Shown one piece after another: positions 1 to 11,283 of a DNA stretch of 64,000 nucleotides. The notes under the pieces are model-generated. The model was not told the DNA's origin, made no database searches, and was given only the letters and a program-made list of their open reading frames with translations. Position 1 is the stretch's first letter. Every line of letters starts with the position of its first letter. The position numbers were made by a program, and so were the translations under genes. Location of the stretch: the NCBI GenBank assembly GCA_020850995.1, contig JADZDP010000224.1, forward strand, positions 1-64,000. The letters are read 5' to 3'. The stretch is from Deltaproteobacteria bacterium. Its GTDB lineage: Bacteria > Myxococcota > UBA727 > VGSZ01.

Positions 1-1
1 G

Positions 2-1027
2 GTCTGGGACCCCGCGGTGCGCTTGTTCCACGGTGGGCTCGCGCTGGTCATCGCCGGCGCCTTCCTCACGGCGGAGGACGACGACACCACCTACCTGCAC
101 GCGCGCATCGGCCTCGGCCTGGTGGCGCTCCTGGTGTTTCGGGTGATCTGGGGCTTCATCGGCTCCCCGCACGCGCGCTTCTCTGCCTTCGTGAAAGGGC
201 CGCGCGCGGTGCTCGCCTATGGGCGCGCGCTCCTGCGGGGCCGGGCGCCGCTGCACCTCAGCCACAACCCCCTCGGCGCCACCATGGTCGTGGTGATGAT
301 GACCGTGCTCGCGCTCACGGGCGCGTCCGGGCTGCTCGTCTACCTCGGGCCAGAGTTCGAGGGGCCGCTCTCGCCCTGGCTCCCCATGGCGCTGGCCAAG
401 GGGATCGCCGAGCTCCACGAGGCCACCGCCTGGACGTCCACGGTGCTGATCGCCTTGCACGTGGTCGGCGTCATCGTGTCGTCGATCCTCGAGCGACAGA
501 ACCTGCCGCTGGCCATGATCACCGGCATGAAGCGCGCGCCCGACGGCGAGCCCGAGCTCCGTCCCGTTCCTCCACGGCGCGTCCGGCTGCGCCCCGTGGC
601 GCTGGTCTCGTCGCTGCTTCTGGCCACGGCGGTGACGGTGATGATCGCGCTGCTCTTCCCCTCGCGGGCCGAGGCCGCAGCCCCCCAGCAGAGCCTGCTC
701 GAGGAGTACGCGGCCGAGGCCAAGGCGGCCAACCCTTCCTTTGCCGGCTTTGACGTGAAGCGCGGTCAGGCACTCTACGTCGAGGAGCACACCAAGGACG
801 GCAAGCCCGTCTCCTGCCAGACCTGCCACATGGCGGATCCAACCAAGCCCGGGAAGTCTCCCGCCGGCAAGGTGATCGAGCCGCTCGCTCCCTCGGCGGC
901 GCCGGAGCGCTTCACCGCTCGAAAGAAGGCCGACAAGTGGTTCGACCGCAACTGCAAACAGGTCTTTGGCCGGCCCTGCGTCGCCGAGGAGAAGGGCCAC
1001 CTGCTGCAGTGGTTGCTCACGCATTGA
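2..1027 (+). CDS. Cytochrome b561 fused to an SHP-like c-type cytochrome (5' end cut by window)
   Basis: The gene runs in from the left edge; the first visible codons read VWDPAVRLFHGG, the usual start of a b561-type di-heme membrane cytochrome, so only a few residues are missing. About four hydrophobic segments with histidines (RLFHGG, AELHEA, IALHVV) fill the first two thirds. After a fifth hydrophobic stretch near nt 600-660 comes a periplasmic domain like DUF1924, the sphaeroides heme protein (SHP) family. It has one heme site CQTCH at nt 815-829 and a late WFDRNCKQ...GRPC segment carrying the Asn and Cys pair typical of SHP. SHP binds O2 and NO and takes electrons from DHC, which is the next gene. 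The likely role is moving electrons from membrane quinol to the periplasm. In better-known clusters SHP is, to my knowledge, a separate soluble protein, so the fusion is notable. Confidence 0.8.
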   Translation, partial: VWDPAVRLFHGGLALVIAGAFLTAEDDDTTYLHARIGLGLVALLVFRVIWGFIGSPHARFSAFVKGPRAVLAYGRALLRGRAPLHLSHNPLGATMVVVMMTVLALTGASGLLVYLGPEFEGPLSPWLPMALAKGIAELHEATAWTSTVLIALHVVGVIVSSILERQNLPLAMITGMKRAPDGEPELRPVPPRRVRLRPVALVSSLLLATAVTVMIALLFPSRAEAAAPQQSLLEEYAAEAKAANPSFAGFDVKRGQALYVEEHTKDGKPVSCQTCHMADPTKPGKSPAGKVIEPLAPSAAPERFTARKKADKWFDRNCKQVFGRPCVAEEKGHLLQWLLTH

Positions 1028-1058
1028 GAGAGAAGCGCACCCGACACCGGAGGAAGTC

Positions 1059-1745
1059 ATGAAGATGTTGTTCCAGCCAAGCCAGATCCTGAGCGTCCTG
1101 GGCATTGCCGTCGCCCTTGCCACCGGCCTTGCGGCCGGAGTGTCCCGTGCCGACGACGACGAGGACGATGAAGAAGAAGGAGAGGAGGAGGATGAGGAAG
1201 GACGATCCCCGAGCGAACGCGGCCAGCGCGGCGCGAGCGAGCATCGCAGCCCGGGCACACAGCCCGGCGTCGTCTCGCCCACCGCGCCTGCCGCAGCCGC
1301 GCCCACGACGTCGGCCGCCACGGCGTCGGCGACTCAGTTGCCCGAGGCGGCCGCCTACCAGACGGAGTGCGGTGCCTGCCACCTCGCCTATCCGCCCGAG
1401 CTGCTGCCCGCGCGCTCGTGGACCAGGCTCATGGGCGGTCTCGACGATCACTTCGGCCAGAACGCCGAGCTCGACGCCGCGGAGCAGGCCACGATGACGC
1501 GCTGGCTCGAGAGGAACGCCGCGGAGCACAGCCCCCGCTCCCTCGCGCGGCGCGTCTTGCGGGACAGCCAGGGACAGACGCCGCTGCGCATCAGCGAGCT
1601 GCGCTTCATCGAGCGCGAGCACGACGAGGTGAGCCCCCAGGTGTGGCGGCGTCCGGCGGTGGGCAGCGTCGCCAACTGCGCCGCCTGCCATCGCGGCGCT
1701 GAAAAGGGTAGCTTCTCCGAACACGACATCCGGATCCCACGCTGA
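1059..1745 (+). CDS. DHC-type diheme cytochrome c
   Basis: This is a 228-residue periplasmic electron carrier. The start is the ATG at 1059, with a GGAGG ribosome site at 1049-1053. A signal peptide (about residues 1-26, cut after SRA) is followed by a very acidic stretch of Asp and Glu and then an Ala/Pro/Thr-rich linker. Two heme sites are visible: CGACH at residues 104-108 and CAACH at 207-211, with the LxxSWxxLMxxLxxHF pattern between them that marks the DHC family. DHC is the known redox partner of SHP, encoded just upstream as a fusion. The stop overlaps the next start by one base, so it is translationally coupled to the two-component genes. The acidic stretch matches the acidic sensor of the kinase two genes downstream. 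Confidence 0.85.
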   Translation: MKMLFQPSQILSVLGIAVALATGLAAGVSRADDDEDDEEEGEEEDEEGRSPSERGQRGASEHRSPGTQPGVVSPTAPAAAAPTTSAATASATQLPEAAAYQTECGACHLAYPPELLPARSWTRLMGGLDDHFGQNAELDAAEQATMTRWLERNAAEHSPRSLARRVLRDSQGQTPLRISELRFIEREHDEVSPQVWRRPAVGSVANCAACHRGAEKGSFSEHDIRIPR

Positions 1746-2448
1746 TGCGCCTGCTCGTCGTCGAGGACAACCCTGCGCTGCAAAAGAGCCTGCGCCGCGG
1801 CCTGGCGGAGGAGGGCTTCTCGGTGGACGTGGCCCAGGACGGCACGGAGGCCCTGCACCTGGCCGGCGAGATCGCCTACGACGGCATCCTGCTCGATCGC
1901 ATGCTGCCCGGGCTCGACGGGCTCAGCGTCCTCTCTCGGCTGCGCGCGCAAGGCGTGAAGACGCCGGTGTTGATGCTCACCGCGCTCGGGGAGATCCACG
2001 ACCGTGTCGCCGGCCTCGACAGCGGCGCGGATGACTACCTCGTCAAGCCCTTCGCCTTCGAGGAGCTGCTCGCTCGACTTCGCGTCCTGTTGCGCCGCGG
2101 CCACGGCAGCGCCTCCAACCGCATCGAGCTCGGTCCACTGTTGCTCGACCTCGCGGCACGCACCGCGTCGGTCCACGGGCAGCGCCTCGATCTCACCGCC
2201 CGGGAGTACGCGCTCCTGCAGCTCTTCGCGCTCAACCCGGGCAAGGCGCTGACGCGCAGCGAGATCGTCGAGCACCTCTATGACGAGGAGAGCGATCGCG
2301 ACAGCAACGTCATCGATGTGTTCATCGCCCGGCTGCGCAAGAAGCTCGACGCGACCGGCCTGTCGGGTGCGGCGCTGATCCGGACCCAGCGCGGCGTGGG
2401 CTATGTGTTCGATCCCGTGGCGGCGGGCCTGCTGGCCGAGGGGCACGG

Positions 2449-2452
<4 letters not shown>
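1745..2452 (+). CDS. OmpR/PhoB-family response regulator
   Basis: This 235-residue DNA-binding regulator has a receiver domain at residues 1-115, with an acidic pocket near residues 7-8, phosphoacceptor Asp51 and conserved Lys101 in LVKPF. A winged-helix output domain at about 125-228 includes LTAREYALLQLF and the C-terminal IRTQRGVGYVF motif. The start overlaps the stop of the DHC gene by one base. Its partner kinase starts within its last codons. The gene pair sits in one operon with the b561-SHP and DHC cytochromes, a linkage known for SHP loci in other proteobacteria, so it probably controls that electron-transfer operon. The target promoter is not visible in this window. Confidence 0.9.
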
Positions 2453-3960
<1,508 letters not shown>

Positions 3961-3971
3961 CCCGCCTTGGC

Positions 3972-4012
3972 CCGGTCCGAGCGGAGCCGGCGCATCCCCA
4001 TTCTTCAGGGAT
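3972..4012 (+). terminator. Two small hairpins after the kinase gene
   Basis: CCGG-TCC / GGA-CCGG (3972-3990, one bulged G) is followed by ATCCC / GGGAT (3994-4012, 9-nt loop). No U-tract follows, so if this ends the cytochrome and kinase transcript it is not a classic intrinsic terminator. It lies just ahead of the promoter of the next operon. Confidence 0.25.
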
Positions 4013-4066
4013 CCAAGGCACGACCACCGTGCAAGATGCTGAATTTACTGGCAATATAGATCGAGC

Positions 4067-4095
4067 TTGCTAGAGCTTCGACTGCACTCTAAGAT
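4067..4095 (+). promoter_or_regulatory. Sigma-70-type promoter of the TetR operon
   Basis: TTGCTA (4067-4072), a 17-bp spacer and TAAGAT (4090-4095) lie in a local AT-rich patch of otherwise GC-rich DNA. The predicted transcription start (about 4102) is only a few bases before the ATG at 4106, so the transcript would be nearly leaderless. This explains the absence of a ribosome site before the TetR gene. Confidence 0.5.
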
Positions 4096-4123
4096 TCAAC
4101 TCAATATGATAGGTCGAGTTGAA
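4095..4123 (+). promoter_or_regulatory. Candidate TetR operator (inverted repeat over the start)
   Basis: TTCAACTC (4095-4102) and GAGTTGAA (4116-4123) form a perfect 8-bp inverted repeat with arm centres 21 bp apart, about two helical turns. It starts at the last base of the -10 element and spans the ATG at 4106. The position fits an autoregulatory site for the TetR protein that it overlaps. Binding is not shown by the sequence. Confidence 0.5.
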
Positions 4124-4705
4124 AAGAGGAAGCAGGACACCCGACAGCGCATCGCCCACGCGGCGCTCGAGCTCTTCGCCAAGAAGGGCATCGACGCCAC
4201 CACCATCGCCGAGATCAGCGAGGCGGCCGACATCGGCAAGGGCACCTTCTTCACCTACTTCCCCACCAAGGAAGACGTGTTCACCGAGGCGGGCTCGCTC
4301 ATCCTCGAGCGCATCGCCGCGTCCTTGCAGGCCGTGCCCCTCGATGGCGATGGCAGCGCGTCGGTCCTGCTGGAGCGCGCACTCCTGCCAGGCATCGAGT
4401 GGCACGAGGCCAACCTCCGGCTCTCGCGCGTCTGGCTCACGATGATACTGCGCCAGAAAGATGTGCTCGAGGTGCGCGACCCGAGCATCGAGGCGTTCGC
4501 CGCCGTCGTCACGGGCATCGTCGAGAGCGGCAAGGCCGCGGGCCACTTCCGCGCCGATGCAGACGTGCGTGCGGCCTGCGATCTCTTGCTTGGCCTTTAC
4601 CTCATGGGCATCGTCGACTGGCACCAGCGCGGCGCCAAGCCCGGCGAGCTCAAGGCCACCATGCGGCGCGGTCTCGATCTGGTGCTCCGCGGGCTGCGTG
4701 CATGA
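4106..4705 (+). CDS. TetR/AcrR-family transcriptional regulator
   Basis: This 199-residue repressor is the first gene of a six-gene envelope-transport operon. The N-terminal helix-turn-helix covers about residues 10-55 (RQRIAHAALELFAKKGID then GKGTFFTYFPTKEDVF), a standard TetR recognition segment. The C-terminal helical domain (about 65-199) would bind an unidentified ligand. The ATG at 4106 is preferred over the in-frame TTG at 4067 because the TTG coincides with a good -35 element; the transcript would then be almost leaderless. Its end overlaps the next start by four bases (ATGA). It probably represses its own operon through the inverted repeat at 4095-4123. Confidence 0.85.
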   Translation: MIGRVEKRKQDTRQRIAHAALELFAKKGIDATTIAEISEAADIGKGTFFTYFPTKEDVFTEAGSLILERIAASLQAVPLDGDGSASVLLERALLPGIEWHEANLRLSRVWLTMILRQKDVLEVRDPSIEAFAAVVTGIVESGKAAGHFRADADVRAACDLLLGLYLMGIVDWHQRGAKPGELKATMRRGLDLVLRGLRA

Positions 4706-5949
4706 GGCGCGCGCTGCTCCTCTTGGTGCTGCCAGCGCTCGCCGCAGCGAGCGCCAGCGCGCAAGGCGAGCTGAGCGTCAGCGGGCAGCTCGACGTCATC
4801 GGCGCGGCGCGCGGCCTGGTGCCCACCGACACACTGCTCAACCACAAGAACACCGTGCTGCGCTTGCCGCAGCTGGCCCTTACCAGCGAGGCGCGCCCGA
4901 GCGTCGAGGTGCACATCGGCGGGTGGCTCACGGCGGTGGCGCGCCCGCGCCTGGTTGGTGGCTTCGCCATGGCGCAGGTGAACGGCGACTGGCCCGAGGG
5001 CGAGAGCGCGCTCGCCGTCACGCTGCCCGAGCTCTACGGCACCTGGCAGGCGAGCGACTGGTTCGCGCTCTCGTGGGGGCTGCAGAACTTCCAATGGGGC
5101 CCGGGCGAGCTCGCCAGCCCCTCGAACCGCCTGTTTCACGAGACCGGCTTGCTGCGCGACCCGCTCTATCTCGTGCAGGGCCGTCACCTGGTGCGCGCGA
5201 ACCTGTCGTCGGGTCGCGAGCTGTCGGTGGTGGGGATGGTGGAGCTCAGCGACACCGACGAGCGACCCTTCGTGGCACGCGAAGACTTCGATCGCAGCGC
5301 GCACCTCAAGGTCGAGTACGCCGATGCGACAGGTCGCTGGCTCGTTGGCGTGGTGGGGTCCGCCTGGCTCGAACACGAGCCGACCCTCGGCGAGTACGCC
5401 CAGCTCCAGCTCACCGACGTGGTGGCGCTCTACCTCGACGCGAGCCACGGGCGCGAGCGCCGCGCCTGGTATCCGGGGCGCCACGCCTTCGTCAAGCGCA
5501 GCATCGACGTCGATGAGATCGAGCTCTTCAGCACCGCGCTGGTGGGTGCGCGCCTGTCCTTCGACGGCGGCGTCGAGGTGCGCGGCGAGTACCTCTCCCA
5601 GCAGGCGGGGTGGGAGGCCGACGACTTCGAGGACGCCGCGTTGCTCGTGCTGGCCACGCGCGACCTCGAGCCCTACGTGGCGCCGGGCCTCGAGCTGGTC
5701 GGACAACAGTTCATCTACCTCGCGCTGCGTGCTCCCGAGTTGCCACCCATGAAGAAGCTCACCGTGCAGCCGCGCGTGCTGTGGTCGCTCACCGATCGCT
5801 CAATGGCCGCCTTCGTCACCATCAGCGCCGAGGCCGGTGAGCGCACCACCGCGTTCCTGTCGGCGTTCGCGTCGGTCGGCGATGTTCACGACGAGCTCGC
5901 GCGTTTCGTGCGCGGTGCCGTCACCTTCGGCGTCGTCAACACCTGGTGA
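4702..5949 (+). CDS. Predicted outer-membrane beta-barrel protein
   Basis: A 415-residue exported protein. The ATG at 4702 overlaps the TetR stop (ATGA) and opens a clear signal peptide ending ASASAQ near residue 21. The mature part alternates hydrophobic and polar residues, is rich in Gly, Trp and Tyr, and ends in an aromatic residue (VVNTW), all typical of an outer-membrane barrel. I do not recognise a named family. It is encoded with an ABC ATPase, two FtsX permeases and a LolA-like carrier, so it may be the outer-membrane end of that export route. Substrate unknown. Confidence 0.65.
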   Translation: MRRALLLLVLPALAAASASAQGELSVSGQLDVIGAARGLVPTDTLLNHKNTVLRLPQLALTSEARPSVEVHIGGWLTAVARPRLVGGFAMAQVNGDWPEGESALAVTLPELYGTWQASDWFALSWGLQNFQWGPGELASPSNRLFHETGLLRDPLYLVQGRHLVRANLSSGRELSVVGMVELSDTDERPFVAREDFDRSAHLKVEYADATGRWLVGVVGSAWLEHEPTLGEYAQLQLTDVVALYLDASHGRERRAWYPGRHAFVKRSIDVDEIELFSTALVGARLSFDGGVEVRGEYLSQQAGWEADDFEDAALLVLATRDLEPYVAPGLELVGQQFIYLALRAPELPPMKKLTVQPRVLWSLTDRSMAAFVTISAEAGERTTAFLSAFASVGDVHDELARFVRGAVTFGVVNTW

Positions 5950-5975
5950 AGCGTGCACCAGACAAGGAGCGCAGC

Positions 5976-6655
<680 letters not shown>

Positions 6656-6659
<4 letters not shown>

Positions 6660-8023
6660 ACCACGCCTGGCAGCTCGCGCTCAAGAACCTGCGCCGCAAT
6701 CGTCGCCGCAACGTGGCCACCGCGGTGTCCATCGCGCTCGGCTTCGGCGGCCTCGTACTCATCGGCGGCTACGCCGTGCGCGTCGAGCGCTTCCTGCGAA
6801 CCAACACGGTGTACCTGCAGCAGACCGGGCACCTCTCCATCTACAAAGAGGGCGGCCTCGAGCGCGGCACTGCCCAGCCCGCCACGTACGCCCTCTCCGC
6901 CGAGGAGCAGCAGGTCATCGCGACGGTGCTCTCCGCGCGACCCGAGGTGGAGTTCTTCGGCCGCCACCTCGTCGGCATGGGCCTCGCCGGCAACGGCTGC
7001 ACGACGCTGCCCTTCGCCGCGCTCGGCGTGGAGCCCGGCGTGCAGGCGCGCGCGCTCACGCACCCCGAGGTGCTCCTGGCCTCACCGGAGCTGTCGCGTC
7101 CGGTGAAGGGCGAGCTGATCGCGCGCTATCCGGCAGTGGAGGGCGCGGTGGCGCTGTCCGCCGGCCTCGCGGAGCTGCTCGGCAAGACCCGCGTCCACGA
7201 CGAGGTGCCCGCGGCGGCCGCGCAAGCGGAGGTCGTGCTGCCGGACTGCACGACCAAGGAAGGTCGAGGCGCGCTCGCCCACGACGCCAACGTGCAGCTC
7301 GCCGGGCTCACCTGGTCGGGCTCCATGTCCGCTGTCGACACTGAGGTGGTGAACGTCTTTCACACGCCCTTGGCCGAGACCGACGACGGCACCGTGGTGG
7401 CGTCCTTGCAGACGCTGCAAAGCCTCTACGACACCGATGCCATCAGCTACCTCTCGGTGTACCTGCGAGACGCGCGCGACACCTCGCGCATGCGGGGCAT
7501 CATCGAGGACGCCATCCGCGCCGCCGGCGTCCCCGTGCGGGCCTACACCTTCGACGACGAGCGCGTGGGCCCTTACTACGCGGGCACCATGCCCTTCCTG
7601 TCGTCGCTGGTGGGCTTTATCGGCCTGCTGGTGGCGGCGGTGGTGGTGCTCTCCATCGTGAACGCCATGACCTTGTCGATCCTCGAGCGCACGCGCGAGC
7701 TCGGCATGCTGCGTGCGCTCGGTTTCAATCGCCGCCAGGTGCTCGGCCTGTGTCTACGCGAGGCCGCGCTGCTCACCGCCCTCGCCGTTGGCGTGGGGCT
7801 GCTGATCGCACTGTGCGTCGCAGCCATGGTCAACAACGGCAACGTGCGCTTCAGCCCGCCCGGCGTGCCCGGCACCATCCAGTTCATGCTCACGCCCACG
7901 CCCGCGTTGTGCGCCGCGCTGGCGGCGTTCATCGTGCCGCTCTCGGTGGCGGCCGCGTGGCTGGCCGTGCGGCGCACCACGCGCGCGGGCATCGTCAGTC
8001 TGCTCTCGTCGCACTCCTCGTAG
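6656..8023 (+). CDS. FtsX/MacB-type ABC permease (first of two)
   Basis: A 455-residue inner-membrane protein with one N-terminal helix (about 20-40), a large periplasmic domain (about 41-310) and three C-terminal helices, the MacB/LolC/LolE layout. The FtsX core shows as IVNAMTLSILERTRELGMLRA then a GFNRRQV coupling helix that would contact the ATPase. It overlaps the ATPase gene by four bases. A LolA-like gene lies between it and a second permease gene, suggesting a heterodimer like LolC-LolE. Whether it exports lipoproteins, lipids or small molecules cannot be told from sequence. Confidence 0.88.
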
Positions 8024-8062
8024 TCCCGGTCCGCGCTCTCTCGTCCGAGAAAGGGTTTCACC

Positions 8063-8809
8063 ATGCTCCTGGCCATCACCGCCCTCCTCACCCTCGGCGC
8101 GGCCCAAGCGCCGACGCCGGCGGCCAGCGCCACCGTCGACGTGGTCCAGATCCTGCGCGACTCCGATCGTCTGCGCGGGGGGCTCAAGGACGGCATCACC
8201 TGGTCCATCGACGTCGAGTCCACGGAGGACGGCGTCACCACCAAGGCGAGCTACCTGGTGAGGTCTCGCGGCGACGATGCCCTGGCCGAGACCCTGGCGC
8301 CGCCACGCTCCAAGGGCGAGAAGATGCTCTTCAATGATCGCACGCTGTGGTTCCTGAAGCCCGGCCTCAAGAAGCCGGTGTCCATCTCGGCGCGGCAAAA
8401 GCTCTCGGGCCAAGCGGCCAACGGCGACATCGCCTCCACCAACTACGCGCGCGACTACGACGCCACGTTGGCAGGCGAGGACCCCGTCGATGGTGTGCCG
8501 TGCTGGCGCCTCGAGCTGAAGGCCAAGGCGGGCAACGTCACCTACGACCGCATCCGCTACTGGGTCGCCAAGGACCAGCGCCGCGCGCTCAAGGCTGAGT
8601 TCCTTACGGTCTCGGGCGAGCTCTTCAAGACCGCGACCTTCGCGTACGGCAACGTCGTCACGCTGGCCGGGGCGCCGGTGGACTTCATCAAGGCGATGAC
8701 CATCAAGGACGCCATGGGCTCGGGCGCGTCGTCGGTGCTGCGCTTTGGGTCACCCAAGAGCGAAGCGCACGCGCCGAGCGTCTTCAACGTCAACAACGTG
8801 GTGCGCTGA
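8063..8809 (+). CDS. LolA-like outer-membrane lipoprotein-sorting protein
   Basis: This 248-residue periplasmic protein has a signal peptide (residues 1-15, ending GAAQA). The mature part has the half-barrel signature of the LolA-like family that often accompanies MacB or RND systems: ATKASYLVRSRGDDALAE-type strands, a KGEKMLFNDRTLWFLKP turn, then the conserved DYDATLAGED and CWRLELKAK strands. Members of this fold shield a lipid tail during transit through the periplasm. It lies between the two permease genes, with the second start overlapping its stop by one base, which supports a role as the soluble carrier of this exporter. Confidence 0.8.
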   Translation: MLLAITALLTLGAAQAPTPAASATVDVVQILRDSDRLRGGLKDGITWSIDVESTEDGVTTKASYLVRSRGDDALAETLAPPRSKGEKMLFNDRTLWFLKPGLKKPVSISARQKLSGQAANGDIASTNYARDYDATLAGEDPVDGVPCWRLELKAKAGNVTYDRIRYWVAKDQRRALKAEFLTVSGELFKTATFAYGNVVTLAGAPVDFIKAMTIKDAMGSGASSVLRFGSPKSEAHAPSVFNVNNVVR

Positions 8810-10116
8810 TGAGCAGCGGACTGCTCGCGCTCGCGCGCATGGCTGCGCGCAACGTGCGCAAACACTGGCGCCACTCGCTCGGCTCCATCCTGTCTATCGC
8901 CGTGGGCTTCGTCGCCATTGGCTTGTTCTCGGGCTACCTCGACGACCTCGCCTGGCGCCAGATGGCGCAGCTCTCGAAGAAGAGCATGATGGGCGACATC
9001 ATCATCGAGCACCAAGACGCCAGCGATCGCGCCCATAGCGACGACGTCTGGGGCCACCAGCTCGGCGCCAACGAGCAGGCCTTCATCGACGCGCACCTGG
9101 CGCGCGAACGATCCCAGGTCGCGACGCGCGCCCGCTTCCTCGAGGTGGTGGGCCTTGCGAGCACGGGCAAGGCGGGCGTGGTGTTCCTCGGCCAGGGCCA
9201 CGACGTCGCGGAGGGCGCGCTCTTGCGCGGGGATCTCCGCGACAACGCCAAGGTGGGCGCGCCGCTCGATCCCGGCGCCGACGATCAGGTGCTGCTCGGC
9301 CAGGGGCTCGGCGCTGCGCTCGATTGCGCCCCGGCCGAAGCGCTCGCCCCCGGGGCCGTCACGCGCGCGCTCGCCTGTCGGCGGGCGCGCGCGCAGCTCA
9401 CGGCCACCACCGAGAGTGGCCAGCTCAACGTCATCGAGCCGCGCGTGGTGGGTCTGACCAGCGTGGGCGTCAAAGAGTACGACGCTCGCCTGCTCGTGAT
9501 GTCGCTGCCGGCGGCACAGCGGCTCATGAACACCGGCGCCGTGTCTCGCTATCACGTGCAGCTCACCCCTGGCGTCGATGCCGCGGCATTCGCGGCTCGC
9601 CTGGAGCACGCGGCGCAGGCCGAGGGCGTGCGGCTGCGGGCACAGCGTTGGCAAGACCATCGCTTCGGCGACCAGTACACCAGGGGCATGACCTTGCTCT
9701 CCATGTTTCGCTCCTTCGTGGTGGTCATCGTCGTCGCCATCGCGGCCATGTCGGTGTTGATGACCATGATGCGCGCCGTGGCCGAGCGCACCCGCGAGGT
9801 GGGCATGCTGCGGAGCCTCGGCTTCTTGCGGCGCGAGGTGATGCTGCTCTTCCTCCTCGAGGCCGGCATGCTGGCGCTCGTGTCCTGCGCGGTGGGCGCG
9901 CTCTCCACCGCAGCACTGACCTGGGCATGCAACCACGCGGGCATCACCTACAACGCGGGCATGCTCTCGGACGCGATCCCCCTCGCCGTCGCCTTCGTGC
10001 CCTCGGTGTGGCTCACGGCGCTGTGCTTCCTCTCGACGGTGGCGATGCTGGCAACGGTGCTCCCGGCGCGACGGGCGGCGCGCATGCCGATCCCGGAGGC
10101 GCTCGGTCACGTGTGA
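8809..10116 (+). CDS. FtsX/MacB-type ABC permease (second of two)
   Basis: A 435-residue partner of the permease at 6656-8023: one N-terminal helix (about 25-45), a periplasmic domain, and three C-terminal helices. The FtsX core reads MTMMRAVAERTREVGMLRSLGF, matching the first permease in the coupling-helix region but diverging strongly in the periplasmic part, as expected of a LolC/LolE-like pair. It is the last gene of the TetR-led operon and converges with the minus-strand gene at 10134, leaving only 17 bp between them; I see no clear terminator there. Confidence 0.88.
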   Translation: MSSGLLALARMAARNVRKHWRHSLGSILSIAVGFVAIGLFSGYLDDLAWRQMAQLSKKSMMGDIIIEHQDASDRAHSDDVWGHQLGANEQAFIDAHLARERSQVATRARFLEVVGLASTGKAGVVFLGQGHDVAEGALLRGDLRDNAKVGAPLDPGADDQVLLGQGLGAALDCAPAEALAPGAVTRALACRRARAQLTATTESGQLNVIEPRVVGLTSVGVKEYDARLLVMSLPAAQRLMNTGAVSRYHVQLTPGVDAAAFAARLEHAAQAEGVRLRAQRWQDHRFGDQYTRGMTLLSMFRSFVVVIVVAIAAMSVLMTMMRAVAERTREVGMLRSLGFLRREVMLLFLLEAGMLALVSCAVGALSTAALTWACNHAGITYNAGMLSDAIPLAVAFVPSVWLTALCFLSTVAMLATVLPARRAARMPIPEALGHV

Positions 10117-10133
10117 TGCCGAAGGATCGATGA

Positions 10134-11060
10134 TCAGCGCAGCGCGAGGTGGGCGGCGACGTACCCGGTGCCGGGAACCGCGCGCCCCATCAGCGCGCTC
10201 CTGACGCACACCGATGCGCCTTCCACGGCGCGCACGCTGCCGTCCGTGACGCGCACCGTCAGATCCACGGGGAAGTCGCCGTCACACGCGAGCAGCGCAG
10301 GCGTCGCGCGGAGCAGCGCGCGGCGCGCGGCCGCGCGATCGAGGTCGGTCTCCACGACGTCGACGCGGAGGTCGCGCCTCTCCTTCGCCGTGAGCGCGCC
10401 GCTGCCGAACCCGCTGCCGTACCCGCTCCCTGCGCCGCCGCCGCCACCGTGACCGATGGTGCCGAGGCCACCGAGCCCGATGGACGCGCCACCGCCACCA
10501 CCCTCGACGCCGCCGGCCACGCCTACGCCGGACAGCCCGAGCCCGCCGTAGCCGAAGCTGTCCCCGATCTGGTCTCCTATGAGCGCGCCGAGCACGGCGC
10601 TGTCGTCGTTGCTCGACAGGGTGCCGAACACGTCGCTCGACGGCGCGGAGCCGAGGATCGCGAGCAGGCCGACCTCCTTGGACAACAGCGCGCTGTCGAC
10701 GGCCTTCGCCTTCTTGGCCTTGGACGCGTTCGAGGCGGGCGCCTCCACTGGCGGCGGGATCTCCTCGATCACCGGCGGTGGCTCCACCTCGACGATGGCC
10801 ATCTCGACGCGCTCCGGCGGCCGGAACGACACGTGCTTCACCTGGCCGCAGGCCAGCGGCAGGAAGGGCAGGGGCAAGAGCGTGAGCACCAGCGCGAAGC
10901 CCACGGCGCAGGCGTGGAGCACGCCCGAGATGCCACCAATGGAGACCAGGAAGGTCGCGGCCAGCGCGCGCTCCGACGCGTTGCGCGCGCCGATCCAGGG
11001 GGCGAGCGGGTCCACCTGAGCCGACACGCCGGCGATCTCGAGAGGAGTGGCGGTCGGCAC
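10134..11060 (-). CDS. Gly-rich TonB-like protein (AgmX/PglI type)
   Basis: A 308-residue protein with a GTG start. One membrane helix lies at about residues 45-72, followed by a Pro-rich periplasmic stretch (PPPVIEEIPPPVEAP) as in TonB, an Ala/Lys segment, a long Gly-rich linker (about 165-225, with GLGGLGTIGHGGGG and GSGYGSGFGSG) and a C-terminal domain with two Cys residues. The Gly-rich linker closely resembles the one before the C-terminal domain of GltG in the same window, so it looks like a stand-alone relative of the Glt energy transducers. It would couple an inner-membrane motor to the outer envelope; no ExbB/ExbD gene is nearby. Confidence 0.6.
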   Translation of the reverse strand: MPTATPLEIAGVSAQVDPLAPWIGARNASERALAATFLVSIGGISGVLHACAVGFALVLTLLPLPFLPLACGQVKHVSFRPPERVEMAIVEVEPPPVIEEIPPPVEAPASNASKAKKAKAVDSALLSKEVGLLAILGSAPSSDVFGTLSSNDDSAVLGALIGDQIGDSFGYGGLGLSGVGVAGGVEGGGGGASIGLGGLGTIGHGGGGGAGSGYGSGFGSGALTAKERRDLRVDVVETDLDRAAARRALLRATPALLACDGDFPVDLTVRVTDGSVRAVEGASVCVRSALMGRAVPGTGYVAAHLALR

Positions 11061-11283
11061 GGGCGCGCAGCATGCGCGAGGCGCGCGCGGGCGCCGATGA
11101 GGGGGATCACGTGGGCCGGGGTTGCCCCCGCGCCATGGGTGCGCTCGCGCAGGCTCGGTGTTGTCAAGGCCTGGCTTCCGGTGCGGCCGGTCGTATCACC
11201 AAGAAACAAGACGGCGGCCCTTGCTCGCTCCTGCTCACGATCGACCGTTACCGTGCCACTGTCGGCATGGAGGAGGGGGCCCT

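Noticed and set aside
4067..4105. Longer TetR protein from the TTG at 4067
   Set aside because: The TTG is part of a good -35 element and the extra residues match nothing in the family.
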